From positions 2,205,501 to 2,269,500 of the forward strand of contig BNHL01000001.1 of assembly GCA_015472025.1 (NCBI GenBank): a stretch of 64,000 nt of DNA, written 5' to 3'. The DNA is from Cytophagales bacterium WSM2-2 (GTDB lineage Bacteria > Bacteroidota > Bacteroidia > Cytophagales > Cyclobacteriaceae). The notes beneath the pieces were generated by a model. It worked only from the letters and a program-made list of their open reading frames with translations, had not been told where the DNA came from and did no database searches. Positions 17,498-28,359 of this stretch are shown one piece after another. Positions within the stretch are counted from its first letter, which is position 1. The number at the start of each line of letters is the position of its first letter. Position numbers and translations under genes: made by a program.

Positions 17498-17568
17498 GAG
17501 GGCAAACTTGCCTGTGAAAAGGCATCCCAAAATCTTTTCCAAAGATTTTTTTGGCTACGGATAATTTC

Positions 17569-17576
17569 TACTTTTG
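17569..17576 (+). promoter_or_regulatory. Candidate -7 promoter element of the ATP synthase operon
   Basis: TACTTTTG matches TAnnTTTG, 33 bp before the atpB ATG at 17610. A TTTG at 17550-17553 could serve as the -33 box, but the 15-bp spacing is shorter than the usual 17-23. Confidence 0.45.
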
Positions 17577-17609
17577 CAGTCGCATAAAAAACGACCTCCC
17601 CAAAAAGTG

Positions 17610-18963
<1,354 letters not shown>

Positions 18964-18970
18964 AAAAATT

Positions 18971-19007
18971 GAAAGGCACGCTTTGGCAATGGGCCTGGCG
19001 GCCTTTC
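18971..19007 (+). terminator. Hairpin between atpE and atpF (possible attenuator)
   Basis: GAAAGGC (18971-18977) pairs with GCCTTTC (19001-19007) across a 23-base loop and is followed by TTTTAAAT. The stem with a short T-run is terminator-like but weak. It could allow partial termination so that subunit c, needed in many copies, is made in excess, or it could mark an mRNA processing site. Confidence 0.4.
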
Positions 19008-19055
19008 TTTTAAATTCAAGAGGTTGAACAAAAACAAAAAAATAAAGATCAGACA

Positions 19056-19550
19056 ATGGAATTTCTAACACCCGGCACCGGCCTTCTCTTCTGGCAAGTA
19101 ATCATCTTCGTTGCCCTGGTTATTTTGTTGGGCAAGTATGCCTGGAAGCCTATCCTCAGCTCGCTGAAAGAACGCGAAGAGTCAATTCAGACAGCGTTGG
19201 ATCAGGCGGAAAAAGCCAAGCTGGAAATGGCTTCATTAAAATCTGACAATGAGAAATTGTTAAAGGAAGCTCGTGAAGAGCGCGACAAGATTTTGCGTGA
19301 CGCCCGTACAGCCAGCAACCTTATTCAGGAAGAAGCCCAGACAACAGCTAAGAAAACGGCTGATAAAATCATTGCAGATGCAAAAGCAGTCATCAATACA
19401 GAGAAGCAAGCTGCCCTGCGCGATGTAAGAGAGCAGGTTGCTTTATTCTCATTGGATATAGCCGAAAAACTCATCAAGAAAAATCTGGCTACCGATAAGT
19501 CGCAAAAAGAACTGGTGGATACTTTGATTAAAGACCTCAAGCTAAACTAA
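19056..19550 (+). CDS. atpF: ATP synthase F0 subunit b
   Basis: 164 residues. One N-terminal membrane helix (about 8-28, LLFWQVIIFVALVILLGKYA) is followed by a long charged amphipathic helix (about 35-150) that forms the peripheral stalk dimer, with the typical AEKAKLEMASLKSDNEKLLKEA pattern seen in shorter pieces. It holds the F1 head to subunit a against rotation. It is separated from atpE by the hairpin region (92 bp) and from atpH by 3 bp, so it is tightly coupled to the latter. Confidence 0.96.
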   Translation: MEFLTPGTGLLFWQVIIFVALVILLGKYAWKPILSSLKEREESIQTALDQAEKAKLEMASLKSDNEKLLKEAREERDKILRDARTASNLIQEEAQTTAKKTADKIIADAKAVINTEKQAALRDVREQVALFSLDIAEKLIKKNLATDKSQKELVDTLIKDLKLN

Positions 19551-19553
19551 CCA

Positions 19554-20114
19554 ATGGCAGATTCACGAGTAGCTTCGAGGTACGTAAAGTCATTACTTAG
19601 CCTGGCGATTGATCAAAAGGCAGTGGAGGTCGTGCATAAGGACATGCAGATGTTCGATCAGGTATGCCGTACTAACCGCGAGTTTTCGAATATGTTGAAA
19701 AGCCCGATCATCAGGCACGAAAAAAAGAAAGACATTCTGGAAGCCCTTTTCAAAGGAAAAGTAAATCCACTCACTCTGGCGATCATTGAGATCATCACGA
19801 AAAAAAACCGCGAACCTTTATTGCCGGCAATTGCTCATGAATTCCACAATGCCTATAACGAATATAAAGGCATTGAAAAAGCGACTGTAACGACCACGAT
19901 AGCTGTAGACAGCAAACTCAAGGGTGAGATTGAGGCCATCGTGAAAAAACTGAGCAGCAAGAAGGAAGTTGAACTGATAGAAAAAGTAGATAAAGATTTG
20001 ATTGGTGGATTTATCCTTAATGTAGGCGACCGCCAGATCGATGCTTCTGTGAAGAACAAACTGAAATCACTGAAAGTAAAATTCAGTGAAAATCCATACT
20101 TGAAAGAATTTTAA
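19554..20114 (+). CDS. atpH: ATP synthase F1 subunit delta
   Basis: 186 residues of the OSCP/delta family. The N-terminal helical domain opens with VASRYVKSLLSLA and the C-terminal region has the diagnostic KVDKDLIGGFILNVGDRQIDAS. It links the peripheral stalk (subunit b) to the top of the alpha3-beta3 head. It starts 3 bp after atpF and ends 30 bp before atpA. Confidence 0.96.
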   Translation: MADSRVASRYVKSLLSLAIDQKAVEVVHKDMQMFDQVCRTNREFSNMLKSPIIRHEKKKDILEALFKGKVNPLTLAIIEIITKKNREPLLPAIAHEFHNAYNEYKGIEKATVTTTIAVDSKLKGEIEAIVKKLSSKKEVELIEKVDKDLIGGFILNVGDRQIDASVKNKLKSLKVKFSENPYLKEF

Positions 20115-20144
20115 TAACGACCAACTAATAACGACTACGATATT

Positions 20145-21719
20145 ATGGCAGAAATCAGACCCGAAGAAATATCAGCAATCCTCCGCGAGCAACTTTCTAA
20201 ATCGCGCACCGATGCAGAACTCGAAGAAGTAGGTACCGTACTTACCGTTGGTGACGGTGTTGCGCGTATCTACGGACTTACCCAGGCACAGGCCGGTGAA
20301 TTGATTCAATTTGAAAACGGTGTGAAAGCGCTTGTTTTGAATTTGGAAGAAGACAACGTGGGAGCTGTACTCTTGGGTGAATCGAAGGAGATCAAGGAAG
20401 GTGACACTGTAAAACGTACTCGCCAGATCGGTTCCGTAAAAGTAGGTAATGGATTGCTTGGTCGTGTTGTAAATACACTTGCCGAACCTATCGATGGTAA
20501 GGGCCCGATTGGAGGAGATCTTTACGAGATGCCACTTGAGCGTAAAGCTCCGGGAGTAATTTTTCGTCAACCGGTAAATGAGCCTCTGCAGACCGGTATC
20601 AAAGCGATCGATGCGATGATTCCGATCGGCCGTGGTCAGCGCGAGTTGATCATTGGCGACCGTCAGACAGGTAAGACGGCTGTGGCAATTGATACGATCA
20701 TCAATCAGAAAGAATTCTATGAAGCCGGCAAGCCAGTATATTGTATCTATGTAGCCATAGGTCAGAAGGCTTCAACTGTTGCAGGTGTTGCATCAACACT
20801 GGAAAAAGCAGGGGCGATGGCATATACAGTTATCGTTTCAGCATCAGCAGCTGATCCTGCTCCGATGCAGTTCTTTGCACCATTCACTGGAGCATCTATC
20901 GGTGAGTTTTTCCGCGACACCGGAAAGCCCGCCTTGGTTATATACGATGACTTGTCAAAGCAAGCAGTGGCTTATCGCGAAGTTTCCCTGTTGTTGAGAA
21001 GACCTCCGGGTCGTGAAGCATACCCTGGTGACGTGTTCTATTTGCACTCACGTTTGTTGGAGCGTGCTGCGAAAGTGATCAACAACGATGAGATTGCGAA
21101 AAAGATGAACGATCTGCCTCCAAGCATTAAGCACTTGGTAAAAGGAGGAGGTTCTCTTACAGCACTCCCGATTATTGAAACTCAAGCTAATGATGTGTCG
21201 GCTTATATTCCTACGAATGTGATCTCGATTACCGATGGCCAGATATTCCTTGAAACCAACTTGTTCAACTCTGGTATCCGCCCTGCGATCAACGTAGGTA
21301 TTTCGGTATCACGTGTAGGCGGTTCGGCACAGATCAAGTCAATGAAGAAAGTGGCCGGTACCCTGAAGTTGGATCAGGCGCAGTTCCGCGAATTGGAAGC
21401 GTTTGCCAAATTTGGTTCTGACCTCGATGCCGCAACTAAATTGACAATTGAACGTGGTCGTAGAAATACGGAAGTATTGAAGCAACCTCAATATGCACCT
21501 GTTCCTGTAGAAGAGCAGGTAGCAATGATCCTCGCATCAACCCGTGGTTATACGGACCGTGTACCTGTTACCAAGATGAAGGAGTTTGAAAAAGAATTCC
21601 TCGGCTTGCTGAAAGTGCAGAATAAGCAGGTGCTCGAAAATTTCCGGGTAGGTAAGTTTGAAGATGCCGATGCCGATGTAGTAAAAAAAGTAGCAACTGA
21701 GTTAGCGTCAAAATACTAA
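20145..21719 (+). CDS. atpA: ATP synthase F1 subunit alpha
   Basis: 524 residues, full length. Seen: the N-terminal beta-barrel with [11 protein letters not shown], the P-loop [13 protein letters not shown], and the downstream [13 protein letters not shown]-type segment ([13 protein letters not shown]) with the alpha-subunit signature [17 protein letters not shown]. It provides the non-catalytic nucleotide sites of F1. The catalytic beta subunit (atpD) and epsilon (atpC) are not in this operon, which is the usual Bacteroidota arrangement with them encoded elsewhere. Confidence 0.98.
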   Translation: MAEIRPEEISAILREQLSKSRTDAELEEVGTVLTVGDGVARIYGLTQAQAGELIQFENGVKALVLNLEEDNVGAVLLGESKEIKEGDTVKRTRQIGSVKVGNGLLGRVVNTLAEPIDGKGPIGGDLYEMPLERKAPGVIFRQPVNEPLQTGIKAIDAMIPIGRGQRELIIGDRQTGKTAVAIDTIINQKEFYEAGKPVYCIYVAIGQKASTVAGVASTLEKAGAMAYTVIVSASAADPAPMQFFAPFTGASIGEFFRDTGKPALVIYDDLSKQAVAYREVSLLLRRPPGREAYPGDVFYLHSRLLERAAKVINNDEIAKKMNDLPPSIKHLVKGGGSLTALPIIETQANDVSAYIPTNVISITDGQIFLETNLFNSGIRPAINVGISVSRVGGSAQIKSMKKVAGTLKLDQAQFRELEAFAKFGSDLDAATKLTIERGRRNTEVLKQPQYAPVPVEEQVAMILASTRGYTDRVPVTKMKEFEKEFLGLLKVQNKQVLENFRVGKFEDADADVVKKVATELASKY

Positions 21720-21724
21720 TTCGA

Positions 21725-21780
21725 TGATTTGATTGATTGGTAGATTCTTTCGAATTACCAATCACCGAATTATCAAATCA
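21725..21780 (+). repeat. Long imperfect hairpin between atpA and atpG
   Basis: Outer arms TGATTTGA (21725-21732) and TCAAATCA (21773-21780) enclose a second stem TGATTGGTA (21734-21742) / TACCAATCA (21756-21764), itself capped by ATTC / GAAT around a TTTC loop. No T-run follows, and the structure ends 8 bp before the atpG start. It is more like an mRNA-processing or translation-modulating structure, or a small repeat element, than a terminator. Confidence 0.5.
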
Positions 21781-21788
21781 ACTTAAAG

Positions 21789-22667
21789 ATGCCAAGTTTA
21801 AAAGAAGTAAAAAGCAGAATTACGTCCGTGGTTTCCACGCAACAGATCACCAAAGCCATGAAAATGGTGGCGGCTGCTAAACTGCGTAAATCACAAGAGC
21901 GTATTATCCAGATGCGCCCATTTGCGCAAAAACTGAATGGACTTCTGCAAAATTTGTCGGCTGCAGGTACAGATGGTTCTGGCTGGTATAGTGTCGTGCG
22001 CGAAGAAAAGAAGGTATTGATTGTTGCAGTCAGTTCTGATCGCGGGTTATGCGGAGGTTTTAACAGCTCAATTTTCAAAGCAGTTAACCGCCTGATCGAA
22101 GAAAAATACTCTTCACAGCTGAAACAAAAGAACGTTACGATTTTACCTATCGGAAAAAAAGCGTCAGAATTTTTTACGAAGAGAAATTTTCCAGTGGTCA
22201 ACAACTATTCGTTGATCTTCCAGGACTTATCTTTTGACAAAGTCTCAGAAGCGGCACAGTTCCTGATGGACAGCTTCCGCAAAGGTGAGTACGACAAGAT
22301 AGAAGTCGTATATAACGAGTTCAAAAACGTGGCTACTCAGATATTGCGGATAGAACAATTTCTGCCTGTTCTTCCTCCCGCTCAAGGAAAGAAAACAGAA
22401 GACGTTGATTACATCTATCAACCAAATCAGGAAGAGATTCTCTCCGGATTGATACCTAAGTCGCTGAAAGTGCAGCTGTTCAAATCCGTTCTTGACAGCA
22501 ATGCAGCCGAAAATGGTGCCCGTATGACAGCGATGGACAAGGCTACTGAAAACGCAGGTGAACTTTTGAAAGACCTCCGTTTGTCTTATAACCGTACCCG
22601 CCAGGCGGCAATTACTAAGGAAATCCTTGAAATTGTTGCCGGTGCGGAAGCTCTGAAATCAGCTTAA
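21789..22667 (+). CDS. atpG: ATP synthase F1 subunit gamma
   Basis: 292 residues. The N-terminal helix MPSLKEVKSRITSVVSTQQI then TKAMKMVAAAKLRKSQ and the C-terminal helix with NRTRQAAITKEILEIVAGAEAL are the two parts of the rotating coiled-coil shaft. The middle Rossmann-like part includes SSDRGLCGGFN. It is the last gene of the operon. It has a structured 69-bp gap upstream and a strong hairpin 19 bp downstream of its stop. Confidence 0.97.
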   Translation: MPSLKEVKSRITSVVSTQQITKAMKMVAAAKLRKSQERIIQMRPFAQKLNGLLQNLSAAGTDGSGWYSVVREEKKVLIVAVSSDRGLCGGFNSSIFKAVNRLIEEKYSSQLKQKNVTILPIGKKASEFFTKRNFPVVNNYSLIFQDLSFDKVSEAAQFLMDSFRKGEYDKIEVVYNEFKNVATQILRIEQFLPVLPPAQGKKTEDVDYIYQPNQEEILSGLIPKSLKVQLFKSVLDSNAAENGARMTAMDKATENAGELLKDLRLSYNRTRQAAITKEILEIVAGAEALKSA

Positions 22668-22686
22668 CAAACATTTTAATATATTT

Positions 22687-22728
22687 AATCCCGTCCTGTC
22701 CCGATAGCTATCGAGACAGGACGGGATT
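22687..22728 (+). terminator. Long hairpin after atpG (terminator or dispersed palindromic element)
   Basis: AATCCCGTCCTGTC (22687-22700) pairs perfectly with GACAGGACGGGATT (22715-22728). The loop contains the 12-base palindrome CGATAGCTATCG (22702-22713). The following CTTATTTTATG is only moderately T-rich. The CCGATAGCTATCG core looks like a palindrome that I recall as frequent in Bacteroidota intergenic DNA (memory, not checked). It ends 8 bp before the ATG of the next gene. Confidence 0.65.
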
Positions 22729-22736
22729 CTTATTTT

Positions 22737-23549
22737 ATGAAGAATTTATTCCGTTTTTATCGTCTATTGAATATTCTCAGTTTGGATATTGTAGCAGGTG
22801 CTGTAATCTGTGCTTCGTTCTTCAGTCGCATTTTTGATATCACTATTTTGCCGTATGGGTTGATATCACTGGGTCTTACGGTTTGGATCATCTACACTAC
22901 TGATCACTTGCTTGATGCCAGAAAAGTGAAACAACTCGCCTCTACCGAACGTCACCGTTTTCATCAACGTCACTTCAATTTGCTCTTAGTCCTATTGACT
23001 ATTGCAATCATAGTTGACATAATTCAACTGCTGTTTATTCGCAAAGCAGTTTTCATGGAAGGGTTGGTGCTAGCGTCAATTGTTGTTCTGTACTTTGCTC
23101 TTCAGCGTCAATTGCAGTCGCTGAAGGAATTATTCGGTGCGCTATTGTATTCCGGTGGAGTTCTCCTGATACCACTTTCATTGAGAAATGAAGTGATATC
23201 CTCATCGCAAATGATTCTCATTGTCCAGTTCATTCTTACAGCATTCATCAACCTGTTAATATTTTCCTGGTTTGACAGACGATATGATGAGCAGGATAAT
23301 CGCACCTCATTTACCACGATGATGGGAGAAAAAGCTACGCTGCAAACGTTGATCGCTTTGTTTCTCGTTCAGGGAATTTTTTCATTAAGTCAGATTGTCT
23401 TTTGGTACAATCCGTTCGAGGTCATTTTGGTACTGATGAATGGCGTCCTGCTTTTGATTTCCATAAGAAAGAAATATTTTGAGATTGGAGATCGTTATCG
23501 GCTATTGGGTGATGCCATTTTCCTGCTGCCATTGATCTATCTTTTATGA
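22737..23549 (+). CDS. UbiA-like integral membrane protein (possible prenyltransferase)
   Basis: 270 residues, eight to nine hydrophobic helices. Two acidic motifs sit in cytoplasmic-loop positions: D56-HLL-D60 in TTDHLLDARK and D180-RRY-D184 in SWFDRRYDEQD. They match the two Asp-rich motifs of UbiA-superfamily prenyltransferases, though the first lacks the usual leading Asn. Such enzymes transfer an isoprenoid chain to an aromatic or polar acceptor. The gene starts 8 bp after a strong hairpin and overlaps the following methyltransferase by 4 bp, so the two are probably translated together. Substrate unknown; the superfamily assignment is moderate. Confidence 0.65.
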   Translation: MKNLFRFYRLLNILSLDIVAGAVICASFFSRIFDITILPYGLISLGLTVWIIYTTDHLLDARKVKQLASTERHRFHQRHFNLLLVLLTIAIIVDIIQLLFIRKAVFMEGLVLASIVVLYFALQRQLQSLKELFGALLYSGGVLLIPLSLRNEVISSSQMILIVQFILTAFINLLIFSWFDRRYDEQDNRTSFTTMMGEKATLQTLIALFLVQGIFSLSQIVFWYNPFEVILVLMNGVLLLISIRKKYFEIGDRYRLLGDAIFLLPLIYLL

Positions 23550-24160
23550 AGCTAAACGGCTTTGATAAAATTGCAGCTATTTATGACCGGCTTGCCAAAT
23601 TGGTATTTGGCAGGAGTATAATCCACTCACAAACGTATTTCTTAAATCGAATTCCGGATGACGCAAAAGTTCTTATCCTCGGTGGTGGCTCCGGCCAACT
23701 ACTGACCGAACTTTTTAAGATCAAGCCAGGGATTGAGGTGTGTTACATCGAAGCGTCTTCAAAGATGATTTCATTATCCGGGAGAAGAGTGGAGGAGGGA
23801 CAGAGAATAAAGTTCATACATGGTACTGAAGACAATATTCCAGAAGGCACCCGTTTTGACGTAATTGTTACGGCATTCTTTCTGGATTTATTTTCTAATG
23901 AATCTCTTAGAGGAGTCTTGATGAAAATAACCAAGTCGCATGCTACTCCATGCTTGTGGATTGTCGCGGATTTCGTTAATCAAAAAAGATGGCATGCAAG
24001 CATGCTGAGAGTCATGTATTTTTTCTTTCGAATCACCAGTGGGGTAGAACTCAAACGACTTCCTGAATGGGAAAGGTTAATTATTGAATCTGGAGGGAGG
24101 GAATTAAAGTCAGAACTGTTCTACAACAGGTTTATTAAAGCTGCGCTATTTCAATTTTGA
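23546..24160 (+). CDS. Class I SAM-dependent methyltransferase
   Basis: 204 residues. The SAM-binding motif I is KVLILGGGSGQLL (about 41-52), motif II is the acidic CYIEASSKM, and DVIVTAFFLDLF is motif IV-like. The C-terminal part is hydrophobic and could contact membrane substrates. It overlaps the UbiA-like gene by 4 bp, which suggests methylation of the same, possibly prenylated, product (inferred from context). Its 3' end overlaps thymidine kinase (opposite strand) by 10 bp. Confidence 0.8.
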   Translation: MKLNGFDKIAAIYDRLAKLVFGRSIIHSQTYFLNRIPDDAKVLILGGGSGQLLTELFKIKPGIEVCYIEASSKMISLSGRRVEEGQRIKFIHGTEDNIPEGTRFDVIVTAFFLDLFSNESLRGVLMKITKSHATPCLWIVADFVNQKRWHASMLRVMYFFFRITSGVELKRLPEWERLIIESGGRELKSELFYNRFIKAALFQF

Positions 24161-24753
24161 TCCTTCGCCTCAATGGTGGCTTTCATTCCTTCGACAAAAG
24201 CCTTTCGACTGCGGGCTTCGTACGCATCTTTCTCTCCTAACATGACTTGCGACTTGTTCTCGCTGAGACGAAAAGAAAACGATGCAAGTTCTCCAGTCTG
24301 TGCGCAGATGGCATGCACTTTAGTCACAAATTCGGCAATAGCTAATAAAAAAGGCATGGGACCAAATGGCTTGCCTTTGTAATCCATATCCAGCCCTGCA
24401 ACGATCACACGTTTGCCCTGGTTTGCCAGCGTGTTGCAAACATCAACAATCGCCTCATCGAAAAACTGAGCTTCATCAATGCCCACCACATCACAATCTC
24501 CCGCCAACAATAAAATATCATTGGCAAAATCAACTGGCGTTGACCTGATCGCACGGTCGCTATGAGAAACAATTTTCTCTTCGTGATAGCGTTTGTCTAT
24601 TGCAGGTTTGAAAATCTCCACCTTCTGTTGAGCGATTAACGCCCGGTTGAGCCGGCGGATCAATTCTTCCGTTTTCCCTGAAAACATGCAACCACAGATG
24701 ACCTCAATCCATCCGGTTTTTTCCCGGCCACCCATGTGCGGTTCTATAAACAT
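24151..24753 (-). CDS. tdk: Thymidine kinase (TK1 type)
   Basis: 200 residues from ATG 24753; a frame extension to 24810 has no family match. Walker A-like GCMFSGKTEE (21-30), VGIDEAQFF with the catalytic Glu region, and the lasso-region pattern AICAQTGELASFSFR are visible. It phosphorylates thymidine to dTMP for salvage. TK1 enzymes usually bind zinc through four Cys; here only C150 remains, with Thr at 153 and Ser at 182, a loss I recall in other Bacteroidota. It is divergent from the hypothetical gene at 24854 and tail to tail with the methyltransferase. Confidence 0.93.
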   Translation of the reverse strand: MFIEPHMGGREKTGWIEVICGCMFSGKTEELIRRLNRALIAQQKVEIFKPAIDKRYHEEKIVSHSDRAIRSTPVDFANDILLLAGDCDVVGIDEAQFFDEAIVDVCNTLANQGKRVIVAGLDMDYKGKPFGPMPFLLAIAEFVTKVHAICAQTGELASFSFRLSENKSQVMLGEKDAYEARSRKAFVEGMKATIEAKDQN

Positions 24754-24853
24754 TCTGCAATTTAATATTTTAAAGATACCGCATAGTCGTGCGACCGGCT
24801 TGTGTTTCACGAACCGATGCTGATTGTTTATCTTTACCTGTTGGTATCCCTAT

Positions 24854-25792
24854 ATGGAAGATAAAATCAGTACCAAAGCAATCGATCAGTACAGCAACTT
24901 CTTTGCCTCAAGGCTTGCCGACTCTTTTTTTCATAAAAAAGAGAAGATCAGTGGCCCGGAAATCCTTTCGTTAAGTGAAATCAAACAGGTGAATTTACTG
25001 GTAGTCAATGAACTGATGCGTGTGTGGAATATAGAAAGTGAAAAATGGAAAAGCCTTTATTTTAACTATGAGGCTTCGGAGGTACAACAATCACTTTCGC
25101 AGTTCAAAAATGCACTCTCCAACAACATCCAAATTTCCAAGAATGATTTTTTGCCGTTGCTGAAAGCCGCAGTTGCACGGACACTTTTTTTATTGCTCGC
25201 TCCCTACGATTACTTTGCCAACGTTCTCGATCAAAAAAAAGGAATTGTACGCGTTGATGAATTGAAAGACGAGACGCGTTACCTGAAAATCAATAAGGCT
25301 CCACTGGAAAAACTGGTAGAGAAATTGGAATCACGTAAAATGGAGGTCGTCACGGGCAATGAAGCATTTGGTATGCTCGATCACATCCTGGAAGAAGTAA
25401 ACTTTACTCCGGAAGACATAGACGGCTACCTGGCAGCTTTTTCAAAGGTTGTACCTCTGACAATAGAAAGTCTGTTTGAAACCGGGGAGGTAAGAGAAGC
25501 AAAGCCGGTCGTTAAAGAACAGGTGAAGCCAGCGATTGCGGTATCGAGCAATGGGGAAAAGAAAAGTGAATTTCGAATCAAAGACAGCCTGACAATCAAT
25601 CAGAAATTCATGTTCACCAAAATGCTCTTCTCGGGAGACTTTGAAATTTTTACGGAAGCTATAGAACGGTTAGATAGCCTGGACTCGCTTCGGCAGGCAT
25701 CTCATTTTATTAGCGAAAATTATCCGCACTGGGATAAAGAAAGCGAAGAATACGAAGAGTTCATCGCGGTTGTTCAAAGGAAGTTCAGTTAA
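24854..25792 (+). CDS. Conserved-looking cytoplasmic protein of unknown function
   Basis: 312 residues from ATG 24854; the frame can begin at 24824, but MEDKISTKAIDQY looks like the natural start. There is no signal peptide. The N-terminal ~220 residues are mostly helical, then comes a low-complexity linker rich in Val, Lys and Ala (about 215-245). A distinct C-terminal domain has LTINQKFMFTKMLFSGD, FTEAIERLDSL and YPHWDKESEEYEEFI. This tail looks like a short helical domain shared by several Bacteroidota hypotheticals, judging from memory. No catalytic motif is seen and no function is assigned. A bidirectional terminator follows. Confidence 0.7.
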   Translation: MEDKISTKAIDQYSNFFASRLADSFFHKKEKISGPEILSLSEIKQVNLLVVNELMRVWNIESEKWKSLYFNYEASEVQQSLSQFKNALSNNIQISKNDFLPLLKAAVARTLFLLLAPYDYFANVLDQKKGIVRVDELKDETRYLKINKAPLEKLVEKLESRKMEVVTGNEAFGMLDHILEEVNFTPEDIDGYLAAFSKVVPLTIESLFETGEVREAKPVVKEQVKPAIAVSSNGEKKSEFRIKDSLTINQKFMFTKMLFSGDFEIFTEAIERLDSLDSLRQASHFISENYPHWDKESEEYEEFIAVVQRKFS

Positions 25793-25811
25793 AGAAACTA
25801 TAAGTAAACAA

Positions 25812-25836
25812 AAAACCCGGCTCATCACCGGGTTTT
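25812..25836. terminator. Bidirectional terminator between the hypothetical gene and nrdA
   Basis: AAAACCCGG (25812-25820), 7-base loop, CCGGGTTTT (25828-25836), with A-rich and T-rich flanks. It can end transcripts from both converging genes (stops at 25792 and 25857). Confidence 0.85.
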
Positions 25837-25856
25837 ATTTTTTTATCTTTTAAAAT

Positions 25857-28310
25857 TTAGCTTCCGCAAGCTTCGCACGCATCCGGGTTGTCGAGGGAAC
25901 ATGCCATGTCTGACATTTTTTGCTCGTAATCCGCAAGAGGTCGTTGTTCGTATTGAAGCGATTGTTGTGTTTCAGACTGAACCGAAGCTGCAACAACTTC
26001 TCCAATTACGGATGCATTTTCCATAGCAGGTTGCTGCATGGCGGATTTATCAAGTGTGAATTTGATTGCATCGGCAGCAGCAGTAGAACGCAGGTAGTAC
26101 ATGCCCGTTTTCAGACCTTTCTTCCATGCATAGAAGTGCATAGAAGTAAGCTTGCCGAAATTCGGGTTGGTCAGGTGAATATTCAGGCTCTGTGACTGGC
26201 AGATATACGCACCACGGTCAGCACTCATATCAATAATTGCCTTTTGAGAAATTTCCCAAACGGTTTTATAGATGTCCTTGATATTCTGAGGAATCTCGGC
26301 AATTGACTGCACAGATCCGTTAGCTCCGATGAGCTTCTGACGCATCGATTCGCTCCACAAGCCAAGGCTGATCAAGTCTTTCATCAGGTGCTTGTTGGCA
26401 ATAATGAATTCGCCAGACAGTGTTCTGCGAGTATAGATATTCGAAGTGTAAGGCTCGAAGCATTCGTTGTTACCAAGAATCTGTGAAGTGGAAGCAGTAG
26501 GCATAGGAGCAACCAGTAAAGAGTTGCGTAAACCGTGCTGTTTTACTTCGCGTTTCAGATTTTCCCAATCCCAGCGGCCGCTGTCAGGAGTTACACCCCA
26601 CATGTCGAATTGGAAAATTCCTTTCGATGAAGGCGATCCTTTGAATGTTTCATAAGAACCATACAGTTTCGCCTGTTCCATGGATGCTTCCATGGCAGCA
26701 AAGTAGATGGTTTCGTGAATATCCTTGTTCAAACCACGTGCTTCTTCAGAATCGAATGGCATACGTAGCATAATGAAAGCATCAGCCAGACCTTGCACAC
26801 CGATACCGATAGGGCGGTGGCGCATGTTGCTGGTACGGGCTTCTTCTACCGGGTAGTAATTGATATCAATCACCTTGTTGAGATTGCGTGTCACCACTTT
26901 CGTGATTTCATACAATTTCTGGTGATCAAATTTACCGTCCTCTGTTACGAACTTGGGCAGTGCAATTGAAGCCAGGTTACAAACGGCAACCTCATCAGGA
27001 GAAGTATATTCGATGATTTCAGTACACAAGTTGCTCGACTTGATTGTGCCTAAGTGCTTCTGATTTGATTTTTTGTTAGCCGCATCTTTATACAACATGT
27101 ACGGAGTACCTGTTTCAATTTGTGCCTCCAGGATTTCAAACCAGAGATCTTGCGCTTTTATCTGTTTGCGGAATTTTCCTTCCTTCTCATATTTTTCATA
27201 AAGACGCTCAAAATCATCGCCATAGCAATCAGCTAAGCCTGGAGCTTCGTTAGGGCAGAAGAGCGACCACATCTCGTTGTTCTCAATGCGCTTCATGAAC
27301 AAATCAGGAATCCACATGGCGTAGAAAAGATCACGGGCGCGCATTTCTTCTTTGCCATGATTTTTCTTCAGATCAAGAAAATCAAAGATGTCAGCATGCC
27401 AGGGTTCAAGATAGATTGCAAAGCTTCCTTTGCGTTTTCCACCGCCTTGATCAACATAACGAGCGGTCATGTCAAAGTTGCGGAGCATGGGCACGATGCC
27501 GTTTGAAGTTCCACCCGTTCCTTTGATATAAGATCCTTTCGCACGTACGTTGTGAATGCTGAGTCCAATACCACCAGCGGACTGCGAAATTTTTGCTGTT
27601 TGCTTTAAAGTATCGTAGATGCCATCGATGCTGTCGTCTTTCATTGTCAGCAAGAAGCATGATGAAAGTTGCGGCTTAGGCGTTCCTGCATTGAATAAAG
27701 TTGGAGTGGCGTGTGTAAACCACTTCTCTGACAACAAATGATAAGTTTCAATTGCCGCAGGAATATCCTCCCCGTGAATACCTACAGCTACACGCATAAG
27801 CAGGTGCTGGGGACGCTCAATTACCTTACCATCAATTTTCATCAAGTAAGAGCGTTCCAGGGTTTTGAAACCGAAGAAGTCATAACTGAAGTCACGGTCG
27901 TAGATGATTGCTTCATCCAACTCAGCAGCGTTATCATGAATGACCTTCCATGTTTCCTTGGATATCAAGGGAGCATTTTGGCCAGTCTTTGAATCGACAT
28001 ACGTGTAAAGCCGCTTCATGGTGTTTGAGAACGACTTGCTGGTGACTTTATGCAGGTTGCTTACAGCGATTCGTGCGGCAAGCTTTGCAAAGTCAGGATG
28101 ACGTGTGGTCATGGATGCAGCAATTTCTGCTGCGAGGTTATCAAGTTCTGATGTGGACACGCCATCATACAGGCCATTGATAACTTTCATCGCCACTTCT
28201 ACCGGGTTGACAAATTTGGGATCTAAACCGTAGCAGAGTTTTTCAATGCGGGCGGTGATTTTATCGAACTTAACGGACTCCCTGTGTCCGTCACGCTTGA
28301 GTACGAGCAT
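25857..28310 (-). CDS. nrdA: Ribonucleoside-diphosphate reductase, large (alpha) subunit, class Ia
   Basis: 817 residues. It has an N-terminal ATP-cone (about 1-90, starting [21 protein letters not shown], here in pieces), the active-site Cys in [15 protein letters not shown] and [12 protein letters not shown], the radical-transfer Tyr pair in [10 protein letters not shown], and a C-terminal redox tail with CEACGS. It converts NDPs to dNDPs with the radical supplied by NrdB. It lies 49 bp after nrdB on the same strand. The ATP-cone suggests dATP feedback inhibition. Confidence 0.97.
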   Translation of the reverse strand: MLVLKRDGHRESVKFDKITARIEKLCYGLDPKFVNPVEVAMKVINGLYDGVSTSELDNLAAEIAASMTTRHPDFAKLAARIAVSNLHKVTSKSFSNTMKRLYTYVDSKTGQNAPLISKETWKVIHDNAAELDEAIIYDRDFSYDFFGFKTLERSYLMKIDGKVIERPQHLLMRVAVGIHGEDIPAAIETYHLLSEKWFTHATPTLFNAGTPKPQLSSCFLLTMKDDSIDGIYDTLKQTAKISQSAGGIGLSIHNVRAKGSYIKGTGGTSNGIVPMLRNFDMTARYVDQGGGKRKGSFAIYLEPWHADIFDFLDLKKNHGKEEMRARDLFYAMWIPDLFMKRIENNEMWSLFCPNEAPGLADCYGDDFERLYEKYEKEGKFRKQIKAQDLWFEILEAQIETGTPYMLYKDAANKKSNQKHLGTIKSSNLCTEIIEYTSPDEVAVCNLASIALPKFVTEDGKFDHQKLYEITKVVTRNLNKVIDINYYPVEEARTSNMRHRPIGIGVQGLADAFIMLRMPFDSEEARGLNKDIHETIYFAAMEASMEQAKLYGSYETFKGSPSSKGIFQFDMWGVTPDSGRWDWENLKREVKQHGLRNSLLVAPMPTASTSQILGNNECFEPYTSNIYTRRTLSGEFIIANKHLMKDLISLGLWSESMRQKLIGANGSVQSIAEIPQNIKDIYKTVWEISQKAIIDMSADRGAYICQSQSLNIHLTNPNFGKLTSMHFYAWKKGLKTGMYYLRSTAAADAIKFTLDKSAMQQPAMENASVIGEVVAASVQSETQQSLQYEQRPLADYEQKMSDMACSLDNPDACEACGS

Positions 28311-28359
28311 TGCTTAAATGGGTTGTTTTAGTGGAAGTTTAAAAAGTAATCGAATGTAT

